A stretch of DNA of 64,000 bases from Lachnospiraceae bacterium. Its GTDB lineage: Bacteria; Bacillota; Clostridia; Lachnospirales; Lachnospiraceae. The stretch covers positions 1 to 64,000 of the forward strand of contig QXXL01000007.1 in the NCBI GenBank assembly GCA_009911505.1, given 5' to 3'. The notes under the pieces are model-generated. The model made no database searches. It had not been told where the DNA came from and saw nothing but the letters and a program-made list of their open reading frames with translations. Positions 1 to 6,804 of this stretch are shown one piece after another. Every line of letters begins with the position of its first letter. Within the stretch, counting starts at the first letter, position 1. The position numbers were made by a program, and so were the translations under genes.

Positions 1-282
1 ATTTCCTGTTTTTAAGGGTACGCCCGGCTGTATGCAGAACGCCGTTTCCCCGTCCACATACATACGGTATTTGTATTCGCCCGTGCCGCCTGCGGTATGA
101 CCGCCGATGTTTGCACTGGAATTATATCTGATTGCGTTCCCTGCACCGTCGTAGGTGTGGGTAAAGCTAATCGTGCCGATGTCGCCCGCCGCAAACGCTG
201 TCGTGGCAGGGACGGCGGACAATGCCGTGACCGCAGCCAATGCAAACGCCGCAGCCCTTTGAAATAATTTACGAATTTTCAT
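1..282 (-). CDS. Thioester-domain (TQXA-type) surface adhesin, N-terminal part
   Basis: This is the first 94 codons of a protein that continues past the left edge. The ATG at 282 is preceded by AGGAGGT five bases upstream. Residues 1-32 form a signal peptide: basic start, Ala-rich hydrophobic core and an AFA-A type cleavage site. The following mature part has the pattern FCIQPG, which matches the Cys of a Cys-Gln internal thioester domain found in Gram-positive pilus-tip and SpaA-like adhesins. Such adhesins commonly sit next to parA/parB in Firmicutes conjugative elements. The matching Gln and any sortase signal are outside the window, so the family call rests on the start only. Confidence 0.6.
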   Translation of the reverse strand, partial: MKIRKLFQRAAAFALAAVTALSAVPATTAFAAGDIGTISFTHTYDGAGNAIRYNSSANIGGHTAGGTGEYKYRMYVDGETAFCIQPGVPLKTGN

Positions 283-335
283 TCATTACCTCCTGTTCGT
301 TCTCATGTTGATAGTTGATTTTCTGGCAGAAAAAA

Positions 336-353
336 GCCGCCCATGTGGACAGC
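336..353 (-). terminator. Terminator between parB and the adhesin gene
   Basis: On the minus strand a seven-pair stem (two G-U pairs) with the loop ACAT is followed by six T residues at 330-335. It lies about 120 bases past the parB stop and 54 bases before the adhesin start. It may end parB transcripts or attenuate read-through into the adhesin. Confidence 0.6.
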
Positions 354-471
354 CTTTAATATTTCTTTTCTCGGATAGTTACTGACAGTATCTAGGGGGA
401 GAGGTGTGGAGAGGGGGAAGTTCAAAAAAATTTGCTATCCCCAAAGGGCGGACTTCTCCCCAAGTGTGCGG

Positions 472-1407
472 TTATCTTTCCTGCCCCCGCTGCCTTTGCA
501 GATGGCGGTTGTAGAACTCCAACGCCTTTACGACAAAATCCGTTTCCTGCCCTCTGGGGATGGATTTCGGTATCAGCTTGGTTATCCGCTCGTCCTTAAA
601 GGCGGGCTTCTCTTTCTGGTTCGGCTTTTCCTCCTGCATGATGCTCTGGATAACCCCGTCCGTGAGCTTTCCCTCCTGCATGAACTTCTTCATCTTGATA
701 GCCTGTGCAAGAGAGGGCGTGGCATCGTTGTAGCCCATCGCTTCAAGCAGGGTGTACTGCTGTTCCTCGGAAAGATAGGAGATTTCCACCGCAGGGCGGA
801 AAGCAATCTGGCGTTCATCTACCATTTGCAGGATTTCGGGTACAAGCTCGGTCAAACGAATATAGCGGTGTATTTGCCTACCGCTATCTGCAACATCTTG
901 GCTCATTTTATCAACGCTAAACAACTTCTCGCCCACTGGTCGAGAAGTTAAGTCGCTCCGTTCACCTTGACGTTTCATTGCTTCTAACCGCATCTTATAC
1001 GCAAAGGCTTTCTCACTCGGCAAGATAGTAGTCCTTTGGAGATTACTCTCAACCATGACAATAATCGCTTCATCACGGGTCAGCTCCTTGACCTCGCATT
1101 TAAGCGTTTCAAGCCCTGCAAGTTCGCAAGCCTTTTTCCTCCTGTGACCGCTGATAAGCTCATACCGACCGTCCTCTTTTTGGCGGACTGTGGCAGGGGT
1201 CATTATGCCGCTCCGCCTTACGCTGTCCACAAGCTGTTCCATATCCTCATCCATTAAGACCTTGAACGGATGGTCTGGGAACTCGTCAATCTCCGCAATC
1301 GGGATTTCCCTTATTTTGCTTAGATTCGCTTCCGCACGGCTCTCGTCCGTTTCAAAGAGGTCATCGTATGCGGTCAGCTCGATTTTGTTTTCTCTGCTTG
1401 TCGCCAA
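472..1407 (-). CDS. parB: ParB/RepB/Spo0J-family partition protein of the element
   Basis: A 311-residue DNA-binding partition partner of ParA. Residues about 32-130 form the ParB N-terminal domain, with the family arginine patch GHRRKKA near residue 88 and the following ESNLQR motif. A helix-turn-helix middle region follows (about 150-210). The start is TTG at 1407, because AGGAGGTGG sits eight bases upstream and the next in-frame ATG falls inside the conserved domain. The gene overlaps the 3' end of parA by 47 bases, so the two are translated together. In conjugative elements this pair is thought to stabilise the circular form. Role inferred from family and context; no parS sequence was recognised. 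Confidence 0.85.
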   Translation of the reverse strand: MATSRENKIELTAYDDLFETDESRAEANLSKIREIPIAEIDEFPDHPFKVLMDEDMEQLVDSVRRSGIMTPATVRQKEDGRYELISGHRRKKACELAGLETLKCEVKELTRDEAIIVMVESNLQRTTILPSEKAFAYKMRLEAMKRQGERSDLTSRPVGEKLFSVDKMSQDVADSGRQIHRYIRLTELVPEILQMVDERQIAFRPAVEISYLSEEQQYTLLEAMGYNDATPSLAQAIKMKKFMQEGKLTDGVIQSIMQEEKPNQKEKPAFKDERITKLIPKSIPRGQETDFVVKALEFYNRHLQRQRGQER

Positions 1408-2188
1408 GCTCTGCCACCTCCTTTCCGAACTGCTCGTAAGCGGCGGCTACCTTGCCGCCTTTGTCGTAGGCAATAATGCTCTTGCCCTCTGCGGTGGCTT
1501 CCACGGCACGGATGGAGTGGGGTATCTGTGTGTCGAATACTTTAATCCTCTGCCCGTAGGCACTTTTTACCGTTGCCATGATTTCCTTAGAGATGTTCGT
1601 GCGTGGCATTACCATCGTCATAAGGATGCCGTCAATCCGCAGATGCGGGTTGATTTGCCGTTTGACTTTAGACACGGAGCGAAGCAACAGCTCTAAGCCT
1701 TTGGCGGAAAGATAATGGGGCTGTGTCGGGATAACCACGCTGTCAGCAGCCGCAAGCGCATTGATGGTCAGCATACCCAAGCTCGGCATACAGTCAATGA
1801 GGACAGTATCGTAATTCTTTTTTACCTCATTGATGCAGGTTTTCAGCACGCTTTCACGGCTTATGGCGTTAATCAGCCTTACTTCCAACCCCGACAGTTC
1901 AATGTTGGACGGGAGCAGGTCAACGCCCTCGTCATGGTGCAGGATGCTTCTGGAAACATCGACGTGTTTATCGTCAATAATGTCCTGCATAATGGTGGAG
2001 AGCGTGTCGGGCAAGTCATCTGGTCGGCTGTAACCGAGCGACATGGTTAGATTTGCCTGTGCATCGGCATCAATCAGCAGGACTTTCTCACCCTGCTGTG
2101 CCAGAGCCACGCCCAGATTGACCGCCGTGGTGGTCTTTCCAACTCCGCCTTTCTGGTTGGTTAAAGCGATTACTTTGCAATTTGACAT
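1361..2188 (-). CDS. parA: ParA-family ATPase (Soj/MinD type) of the element
   Basis: A 275-residue Walker ATPase that partners ParB. The deviant Walker A KGGVGKTT lies at residues 13-20, the switch region DADAQ near 43, and the Walker B-like VLIDCMPSLG near 125-134. An upstream extension to 2269 is possible in frame, but the ATG at 2188 has AGGAGG nine bases upstream and begins exactly where the fold begins, so it is preferred. The gene is followed with overlap by parB. Length and motifs match ParA proteins of Firmicutes ICEs. An inverted repeat just upstream may serve autoregulation. Confidence 0.88.
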   Translation of the reverse strand: MSNCKVIALTNQKGGVGKTTTAVNLGVALAQQGEKVLLIDADAQANLTMSLGYSRPDDLPDTLSTIMQDIIDDKHVDVSRSILHHDEGVDLLPSNIELSGLEVRLINAISRESVLKTCINEVKKNYDTVLIDCMPSLGMLTINALAAADSVVIPTQPHYLSAKGLELLLRSVSKVKRQINPHLRIDGILMTMVMPRTNISKEIMATVKSAYGQRIKVFDTQIPHSIRAVEATAEGKSIIAYDKGGKVAAAYEQFGKEVAELGDKQRKQNRADRIR

Positions 2189-2215
2189 AGGGTGCGTCCT
2201 CCTTTCGTTTAGATT

Positions 2216-2238
2216 TAGCCACTTTGTCAAGGTGGCTA
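2216..2238. promoter_or_regulatory. Inverted repeat upstream of parA (candidate operator)
   Basis: TAGCCAC and GTGGCTA form perfect seven-base arms around a nine-base spacer, 28 bases upstream of the parA start. The position suits ParA autoregulation or an mRNA hairpin. It does not resemble the Firmicutes parS consensus. No convincing promoter could be fixed around it. Confidence 0.35.
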
Positions 2239-2272
2239 TGTAAGAGTACCAGAGAACGACAGAACGCAAAAA

Positions 2273-2310
2273 AGCCGCTTACTCTTAAAAATCAATAAGA
2301 ATAAGCGGCT
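2273..2310 (-). terminator. Terminator upstream of parA
   Basis: A 15-base stem with a single mismatch (arms starting AGCCGCTTA) and an eight-base loop is followed on the minus strand by six T residues. It sits 12 bases after the stop of the small broken ORF at 2323-2502 and should isolate it from parA. Confidence 0.8.
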
Positions 2311-2322
2311 CTGTGATGTGCC

Positions 2323-2502
2323 TTAGACATATTCAATTTTCATTCTCTTGACGGGTGCGTTTACGACCTTGAATATCAGTTCGTCAACGCAGTCCGTATA
2401 TCTGCCCTACTGTATGAGCTGGTTTTTCAGCTCCACAAGGCTATGTAATAAAATGCTCCGTTCCCCACTGTCCACATATAAATGATTTTTCTTTTCTCTC
2501 AT
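2323..2502 (-). pseudogene. Small conserved-looking element ORF split by an amber codon
   Basis: An ATG at 2502, weakly preceded by GAGGGA, opens a 59-residue reading frame with a single in-frame TAG at 2407-2409 (codon 32). The frame then continues cleanly to a TAA at 2323. Both halves look like one soluble, helical protein: the segment before the stop ends LKNQLIQ and the one after it begins GRYTDCVDEL. The TAG is one transition from CAG (Gln). A strong terminator follows at once, so it looks like a complete small cistron. Small ORFs of this kind occur in Firmicutes conjugative elements, but its function is unknown to me. It may be a recent pseudogene or a sequencing error. Confidence 0.5.
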
Positions 2503-2591
2503 TCATATCACCGTCCCTCATATTTCTGCTATAATAATATTCTATCATATAACAGTATAAACATTATACAGCAGGGGCAACACATTCATCA

Positions 2592-3704
2592 TCATTCTAT
2601 AATCACCTTATCAACTAATAAATCATTTATGGCTTTTTCCACTCTACTTTTTATAATTCTAACATTTTTAAAACGATGCAGATTCTCTTTATGCCACTGA
2701 TATATATTAGTGTCTTTTACTATCTGTTTTTCCTCCTCCGAAAAATTCTGTAAGTAAGAATTGTAAATATTATCTAAAATAATTTCTTTTTCAGAAATTG
2801 AAAGATATTCAAACATTATTGCATCATCAAAACGTGAGAAAATCGGCATCCCCATACTCTTAATTACTTCTTTTTCTGACATAAAATTTGATGTACATAT
2901 AATAATACATCTGGATAAATCCACTTTATAGTTCGTATCAATATATACTCCTTCATCGAACATCTGATAAAAGGCATTGTAGAAATTAGGATTGACCTTA
3001 TCAAATTCATCTATAAGCACAACATTGGATTCACGGGACATTAAATCTTTTGCCAAACTACTCTTTGAATGTTCTGAACCAAAAACGTAATTATATCCTT
3101 CCATAGTCTGCATCATAGAAAATTGAACTCTAAGTAATCTTCCTCCTAAAACCCTACTTATTACTTTTGCTGTTTCTGTCTTTCCAATCCCAGAATCTCC
3201 CAGAAACATAATAACAACTGGTTTCTTCTGTAATGGATTACATAACCGAAACAAATTTGAAACAACTGTTTTTTTTGCCTTTTCCTGCCCGATAATATCT
3301 GTACTGATATTTTGCCATATTTCTTTTAAAACATCTCTATCAATATTGCGATATTTTGTATATTCATATTCAATATTTTCAGCATACGACGCTTGCAAGG
3401 ATTCTATTACCCTCCTTGGTGGATTATGCAAAAAAGTGGTATCAACATCATGGTTAGTTGTCACAATAGAAATAAAATTTTGAATTACATGTTCAAATAC
3501 CGAAGCATAGTCATCTGCATGGACAATGAGATTTTTTACATCTATTATCCCATGTAAATATGCATGTTGCTGACGAAGATTTGCATTGTAATCTTTTATC
3601 AAATCCATAAAATATGTTATATCCTCATCCGCAGCAATTTTCTCATCAAGAAAACTCTCAAAATCTTTTTTTGAACCAATAAAAATATAAATTTTATTAT
3701 TCAT
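2592..3704 (-). CDS. AAA+ ATPase of Clp/ClpX-like type, cargo gene
   Basis: A 370-residue protein with an unrecognised N-terminal region (about 1-130) and one AAA+ module. Walker A is GDSGIGKT at 169-176, Walker B VVLIDEFD at 228-235, sensor-1 TSN at 271-273, and a probable arginine finger follows in FSRFDD near 291. It resembles the Clp/HSP100 D2 or ClpX class, but has no ClpX zinc domain and no N-domain repeats. Its ATG overlaps the upstream DUF6414-like gene by eight bases, so the two are translationally coupled. The pair is visibly A+T richer than all neighbours, suggesting recent transfer. The ATPase probably remodels or senses something together with its partner; the substrate is unknown. 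Confidence 0.75.
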   Translation of the reverse strand: MNNKIYIFIGSKKDFESFLDEKIAADEDITYFMDLIKDYNANLRQQHAYLHGIIDVKNLIVHADDYASVFEHVIQNFISIVTTNHDVDTTFLHNPPRRVIESLQASYAENIEYEYTKYRNIDRDVLKEIWQNISTDIIGQEKAKKTVVSNLFRLCNPLQKKPVVIMFLGDSGIGKTETAKVISRVLGGRLLRVQFSMMQTMEGYNYVFGSEHSKSSLAKDLMSRESNVVLIDEFDKVNPNFYNAFYQMFDEGVYIDTNYKVDLSRCIIICTSNFMSEKEVIKSMGMPIFSRFDDAIMFEYLSISEKEIILDNIYNSYLQNFSEEEKQIVKDTNIYQWHKENLHRFKNVRIIKSRVEKAINDLLVDKVIIE

Positions 3705-4533
3705 GCTGTGCCACTCCTGCTAAAAGTACATCGAAAACCGTTAACAAATCCCTAGAAGTAACTTCTTCATCTCCCTCATCTTCACCATATGTTGGATTAT
3801 CATAAGAAACTTCTTCTGCCGTAGCAGCATTTATTTCAGAAACAATAGAAATATTTTTCCGTTCAACCTTTCCTACTGGTACTGCATAAATGGTCAAATC
3901 CATTTTTAGCAAATCCGATATTTTGTAATTATTTTTAAAACTCTCTATATTAAATCGGAGTATTACAGAATCATTTTCAACAATTCCCTCAAATTCAAAA
4001 TACCCTTTTGCAAGTTTTATACTGTCATCCATATTAACAATATCAATACTTAAATCCAAATCCGTGTTGAGATTTAAACCTTCTCCTTTAAACATCTTCA
4101 TATATGGAGCAATCATAATAACATAACTAAGAGAATCTTTTATCACCTTTATTTTAATATCATCAAACACCACAATATGAGATTCTTCATTTTCAACTAT
4201 ATCCAAAAAATCAGTCAGAATTGTATTCTGCAATATTGTTTTTATTAATTCTTCGCTTTTAAAAGATGTTTCTAAATTTGATTCCATTTGAGCTTTTGCC
4301 CCAAGTCCAATTAAATTCTTAAATAAACTACTTATACCAATAGATGCTTCCGCACTTACTTTAGCTTCTCCACTATCTGTATCTCCACTTAGTAATTCCG
4401 TGGTTTTGATAAGTTGTCCTCCCTCAATTATCTGAATATAGTCAGTAACCGAACTTTCATCAAAATATATTACTTTTGTAAGTTTGTTTATGCTTTTATT
4501 TTCCCTATTTCTCATACCATAAATCCTTTCCAT
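3697..4533 (-). CDS. DUF6414-like protein, partner of the AAA+ ATPase
   Basis: A 278-residue protein whose start (VIYFDESSVTDYIQIIEGG near residue 21) and Gly/Ala-rich amphipathic stretch (about 60-85) recall the DUF6414 family, as far as I can tell from memory. The rest is alternating beta/alpha with an acidic C-terminus, and there is no signal peptide or clear transmembrane helix. Two starts are plausible: ATG at 4533 (GAGG five bases upstream) and ATG at 4515 (AAAGGA nine bases upstream). It is the first gene of a two-gene unit with the AAA+ ATPase and shares its low G+C. A 30-base palindrome lies upstream. Function unknown; a defence or stress role is only a hypothesis. Confidence 0.55.
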   Translation of the reverse strand: MERIYGMRNRENKSINKLTKVIYFDESSVTDYIQIIEGGQLIKTTELLSGDTDSGEAKVSAEASIGISSLFKNLIGLGAKAQMESNLETSFKSEELIKTILQNTILTDFLDIVENEESHIVVFDDIKIKVIKDSLSYVIMIAPYMKMFKGEGLNLNTDLDLSIDIVNMDDSIKLAKGYFEFEGIVENDSVILRFNIESFKNNYKISDLLKMDLTIYAVPVGKVERKNISIVSEINAATAEEVSYDNPTYGEDEGDEEVTSRDLLTVFDVLLAGVAQHE

Positions 4534-4569
4534 TTTTCCTCGTTCACAATCGCCTTATATACAAATTCA

Positions 4570-4599
4570 GATTGCTTCTATATTTCTAAAATAGCAATC
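4570..4599. promoter_or_regulatory. 30-base imperfect palindrome upstream of the cargo pair
   Basis: GATTGC and GCAATC arms, with inner TATTT/AAATA symmetry, are centred between the end of rlmD and the DUF6414-like gene, 37 bases before its start. It could be an operator controlling the pair. It lacks a following T run, so it is not a good terminator. Confidence 0.4.
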
Positions 4600-4623
4600 G
4601 AAAATAAAGTGCTATTGCTCCCA

Positions 4624-6306
4624 TCAAATCATACGAAAATATCCCAACGCCTCCCTTATCGCTGCTTCTTTCTCTGGCGGGCATTTCGGCTGTCTGGCAT
4701 TTTCTGATTTTGACAGATTATAATTCACCCTCTCAATAATTCCGCACTTCTCTTTTACCTGTGCAATATACAAACTGCTGACTTTCAATCCCGTATGCTT
4801 CAACACATAATCCTTGATTTCCTCATAGGTGGCTTTACTCTCCGCAGCCGTTAAATCAAGCTCGTCCATCTGAAGCTCCACCTCGATATGTTGGTCTGAA
4901 TGAAGTTTGGACAATAAACATACCGTCTCAACATGATACGTCCCCGGAAACATATCCACCCCGCAAATCTTCTCTACCACATACCCATACCCCTTAAGCG
5001 CCTCCAAATCCCGCACCAAACTTGTTGGCTTGCAGGAAATATAAACTATCCTCTCCGCTCCAATACGCCCCCCAATCTTTGAAAGCGCCTTCGGATGAAT
5101 CCCATCCCTTGGCGGATCAAGCACTACCAAATCCGGCTTTTCCTTCATTCCATCAATTACCGTAAGCACATCCCCAGCAAGAAACTCACAATTTGTAAGC
5201 CCGTTTAATGCCGCATTCTCCTTTGCGGCCTTTACTGCTTCCTCTATAATCTCTACACCATATACTTTGTCCGCCGCAGGCGAAAGCATCTGGGCAATTG
5301 TCCCGGTCCCGCTGTACAGATCAAATACCGTCCCGGGCTTTTTGCCGCTATCCCCGGCCAGTACAAACTCCCGCACTGTATCATAAAGCACCTCAGCTCC
5401 AAGTGAATTGGTCTGGAAAAAGGAAAACGGCGTTATCTTAAACTTTAGGCCCAGCAGCTCCTCATAAAAATAATCCTGCCCGTATAATATATCTGTTCCA
5501 TCATTTAACACGACATCTGCCAGGCTGTCGTTTTTCGTATGCAAAATCCCTGCAATGCTTCCGTCAAACGGCAGCTTCAAAATGCCTTCCTTCATTTCCT
5601 CAAGTATATGCGTCTCATCAAATCCATCTATGCGGGAGCTTGTCACCAAATCAATTAAAATCTCTCCTGTCTTTGTCGCTTTGCGTACCAGAAGATGGCG
5701 CAAATAACCCTCGTGCCGCATTTTATGGTAATAGCTAATCCCTTTTTCCTCAAAAAAATTGCGGACAAACACCAAGGCCCTGCGGAAATCGGCGTCCACA
5801 ATCCTGCACTGATCCACGTTTACTATGTCATAAAAGCTTCCCCTTTTATGCATCCCAAGCGCTAACGGGCCGCCTTTTTCTGAATCGCCAAATGAAAATT
5901 CCATTTTATTGCGGTAGCCGCAGGGCTGCGGGCTTGGCTTTATCCCCATGAAAATGTCGTCAAAGTCCCTGCCTTCCGTTTCTGCTGCTGGCAAGAGCAG
6001 GCGGCGAAGCTGCCCTTCTTTTAGCTCCAGTTGTTTTTCGTAGCTTAAGCTCTGGTAAGTGCAGCCGCCGCAAATCCCAAAGTGCGGGCATACATTTTCC
6101 TCTTGTTCCAGGGGCGATTTCTCAATCACTTCCAAAAGTCTCCCTTCACATTTCCCACGGCGCATCTTTTTGACCAAAAATGAAATCTTCTGACCGGGGA
6201 TGCAGTTTTTGACAACTGCTTCTGCCCCTTCTTCCGTCACAACTATTCCTTTATTTGGGAATTCGGCCCTGCGTACCCTTCCTTCTGTTATCTGTCCCTT
6301 TTTCAT
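4624..6306 (-). CDS. rlmD: 23S rRNA (uracil-5-)-methyltransferase RlmD with a C-terminal extension
   Basis: A SAM-dependent enzyme that methylates a 23S rRNA uridine (U1939 in E. coli numbering). It has 560 residues from the ATG at 6306 (AGGTGG upstream; an in-frame TTG at 6342 is less likely). A TRAM domain covers about 1-60. Fe-S ligands are C73, C79, C82 and C167. The SAM motif LYSGTGT lies near 328-334, DPPR at 397-400, and the catalytic Cys is C425 in SCKP. The family normally ends soon after HVETV. Here a further 92 residues (469-560) follow. This tail is best explained by replacement of the gene's end at an element junction. The catalytic core looks intact. Confidence 0.9.
   Translation of the reverse strand: MKKGQITEGRVRRAEFPNKGIVVTEEGAEAVVKNCIPGQKISFLVKKMRRGKCEGRLLEVIEKSPLEQEENVCPHFGICGGCTYQSLSYEKQLELKEGQLRRLLLPAAETEGRDFDDIFMGIKPSPQPCGYRNKMEFSFGDSEKGGPLALGMHKRGSFYDIVNVDQCRIVDADFRRALVFVRNFFEEKGISYYHKMRHEGYLRHLLVRKATKTGEILIDLVTSSRIDGFDETHILEEMKEGILKLPFDGSIAGILHTKNDSLADVVLNDGTDILYGQDYFYEELLGLKFKITPFSFFQTNSLGAEVLYDTVREFVLAGDSGKKPGTVFDLYSGTGTIAQMLSPAADKVYGVEIIEEAVKAAKENAALNGLTNCEFLAGDVLTVIDGMKEKPDLVVLDPPRDGIHPKALSKIGGRIGAERIVYISCKPTSLVRDLEALKGYGYVVEKICGVDMFPGTYHVETVCLLSKLHSDQHIEVELQMDELDLTAAESKATYEEIKDYVLKHTGLKVSSLYIAQVKEKCGIIERVNYNLSKSENARQPKCPPEKEAAIREALGYFRMI
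4903..4935 (-). other. Candidate attachment-site region in the 3' end of rlmD
   Basis: These bases encode HVETVCLLSKL, the conserved end of RlmD where ICEs using the rum site recombine. Downstream the protein departs from the family. The exact crossover core cannot be fixed without the other element end, which is beyond position 1. The position is inferred from family knowledge. Confidence 0.35.
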
Positions 6307-6370
6307 CCCTGTTCCACCTTTCTTGAGGAATACCTCTGCCAAGAGTGTTTTTTATACTCTGACAGTAAAA

Positions 6371-6392
6371 AGGACCGCTTCTGCGCGGTCCT
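6371..6392 (-). terminator. Terminator after the small acidic membrane protein gene
   Basis: An eight-pair stem AGGACCGC/GCGGTCCT with a six-base loop sits just after the 6413-6673 gene and is followed on the minus strand by TTTTT. It separates that gene from rlmD. Confidence 0.8.
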
Positions 6393-6412
6393 CTTTTCGT
6401 TCCAAATCCTAA

Positions 6413-6673
6413 TTATTTGCTCTCTTCTGCGTCTTCTTCGTCGTCATCGAAAAAATCGTCTTCAAATTCGTCTTCAAAATCATCCTCAAAATCCTCTAAG
6501 TAATCCGGTTTGAAGAAACGGTACATCCCGTACGCCGCTGCAGCAATGGCTGCTACAATACCTAAAATTGCAAATATCCAGATAATCTTGGAAGCTTTCT
6601 TTTCGTCATCTTCTTTCTTTTTCAGAAGGTCGTTCCATTTTGACATTGTTAAAAAATCATCTACTTTATTCAT
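6413..6673 (-). CDS. Small single-pass membrane protein with an acidic tail
   Basis: An 86-residue protein from the ATG at 6673, preceded by AGGAG at eight bases. A GTG three codons upstream lies on top of that ribosome site and is rejected. A charged N-terminal helix (to about 28) is followed by one hydrophobic segment (about 30-51) and a C-terminal tail made almost only of Asp, Glu and Phe. It has its own promoter (6751-6778) and terminator (6371-6392), so it is a single-gene unit. I recognise no named family. The acidic tail could bind cations or a basic partner, which is inference only. Confidence 0.7.
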   Translation of the reverse strand: MNKVDDFLTMSKWNDLLKKKEDDEKKASKIIWIFAILGIVAAIAAAAYGMYRFFKPDYLEDFEDDFEDEFEDDFFDDDEEDAEESK

Positions 6674-6750
6674 GCTGTCCACTCCTTTTTATTTATTGTT
6701 TTGGGAATTATCTGTTGTCTCCCTGACGTCGCATGACATATCATACGCAT

Positions 6751-6778
6751 ATTATAACATATCTTTTCCTATTCACAA
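6751..6778 (-). promoter_or_regulatory. Promoter for the small membrane protein gene
   Basis: On the minus strand TTGTGA (6773-6778), a 16-base spacer and TATAAT (6751-6756) form a SigA-type promoter about 80 bases upstream of the ATG at 6673. Confidence 0.6.
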
Positions 6779-6804
6779 ATAAAAAATTACAAATTCTTCA
6801 ATTT

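Larger units (their letters stand above)
1..4902. mobile_element. End of an integrative/conjugative-type element (partial)
   Basis: The stretch carries genes typical of Firmicutes conjugative elements (ParA, ParB, a TQXA-type surface adhesin, a small accessory ORF) and an A+T-rich two-gene cargo, and it stops against the 3' end of rlmD. The 3' end of rlmD/rum is an established insertion site for streptococcal and related ICEs. RlmD has a 92-residue C-terminal extension starting near 4902, as expected if the insertion replaced the native end of the gene. The right boundary is inferred from that extension. The left boundary, the integrase and the transfer genes lie outside the window. The cargo pair could also have arrived separately. 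Confidence 0.55.

Noticed and set aside
406..951. A 181-residue plus-strand reading frame
   Set aside because: It lies opposite parB, has no ribosome site, and its composition follows the codon pattern of the minus-strand gene.
2225..2230. TTGACA on the minus strand as the parA promoter -35
   Set aside because: The matching -10 position falls on the ribosome-binding site of parA, so no promoter can be formed from it.
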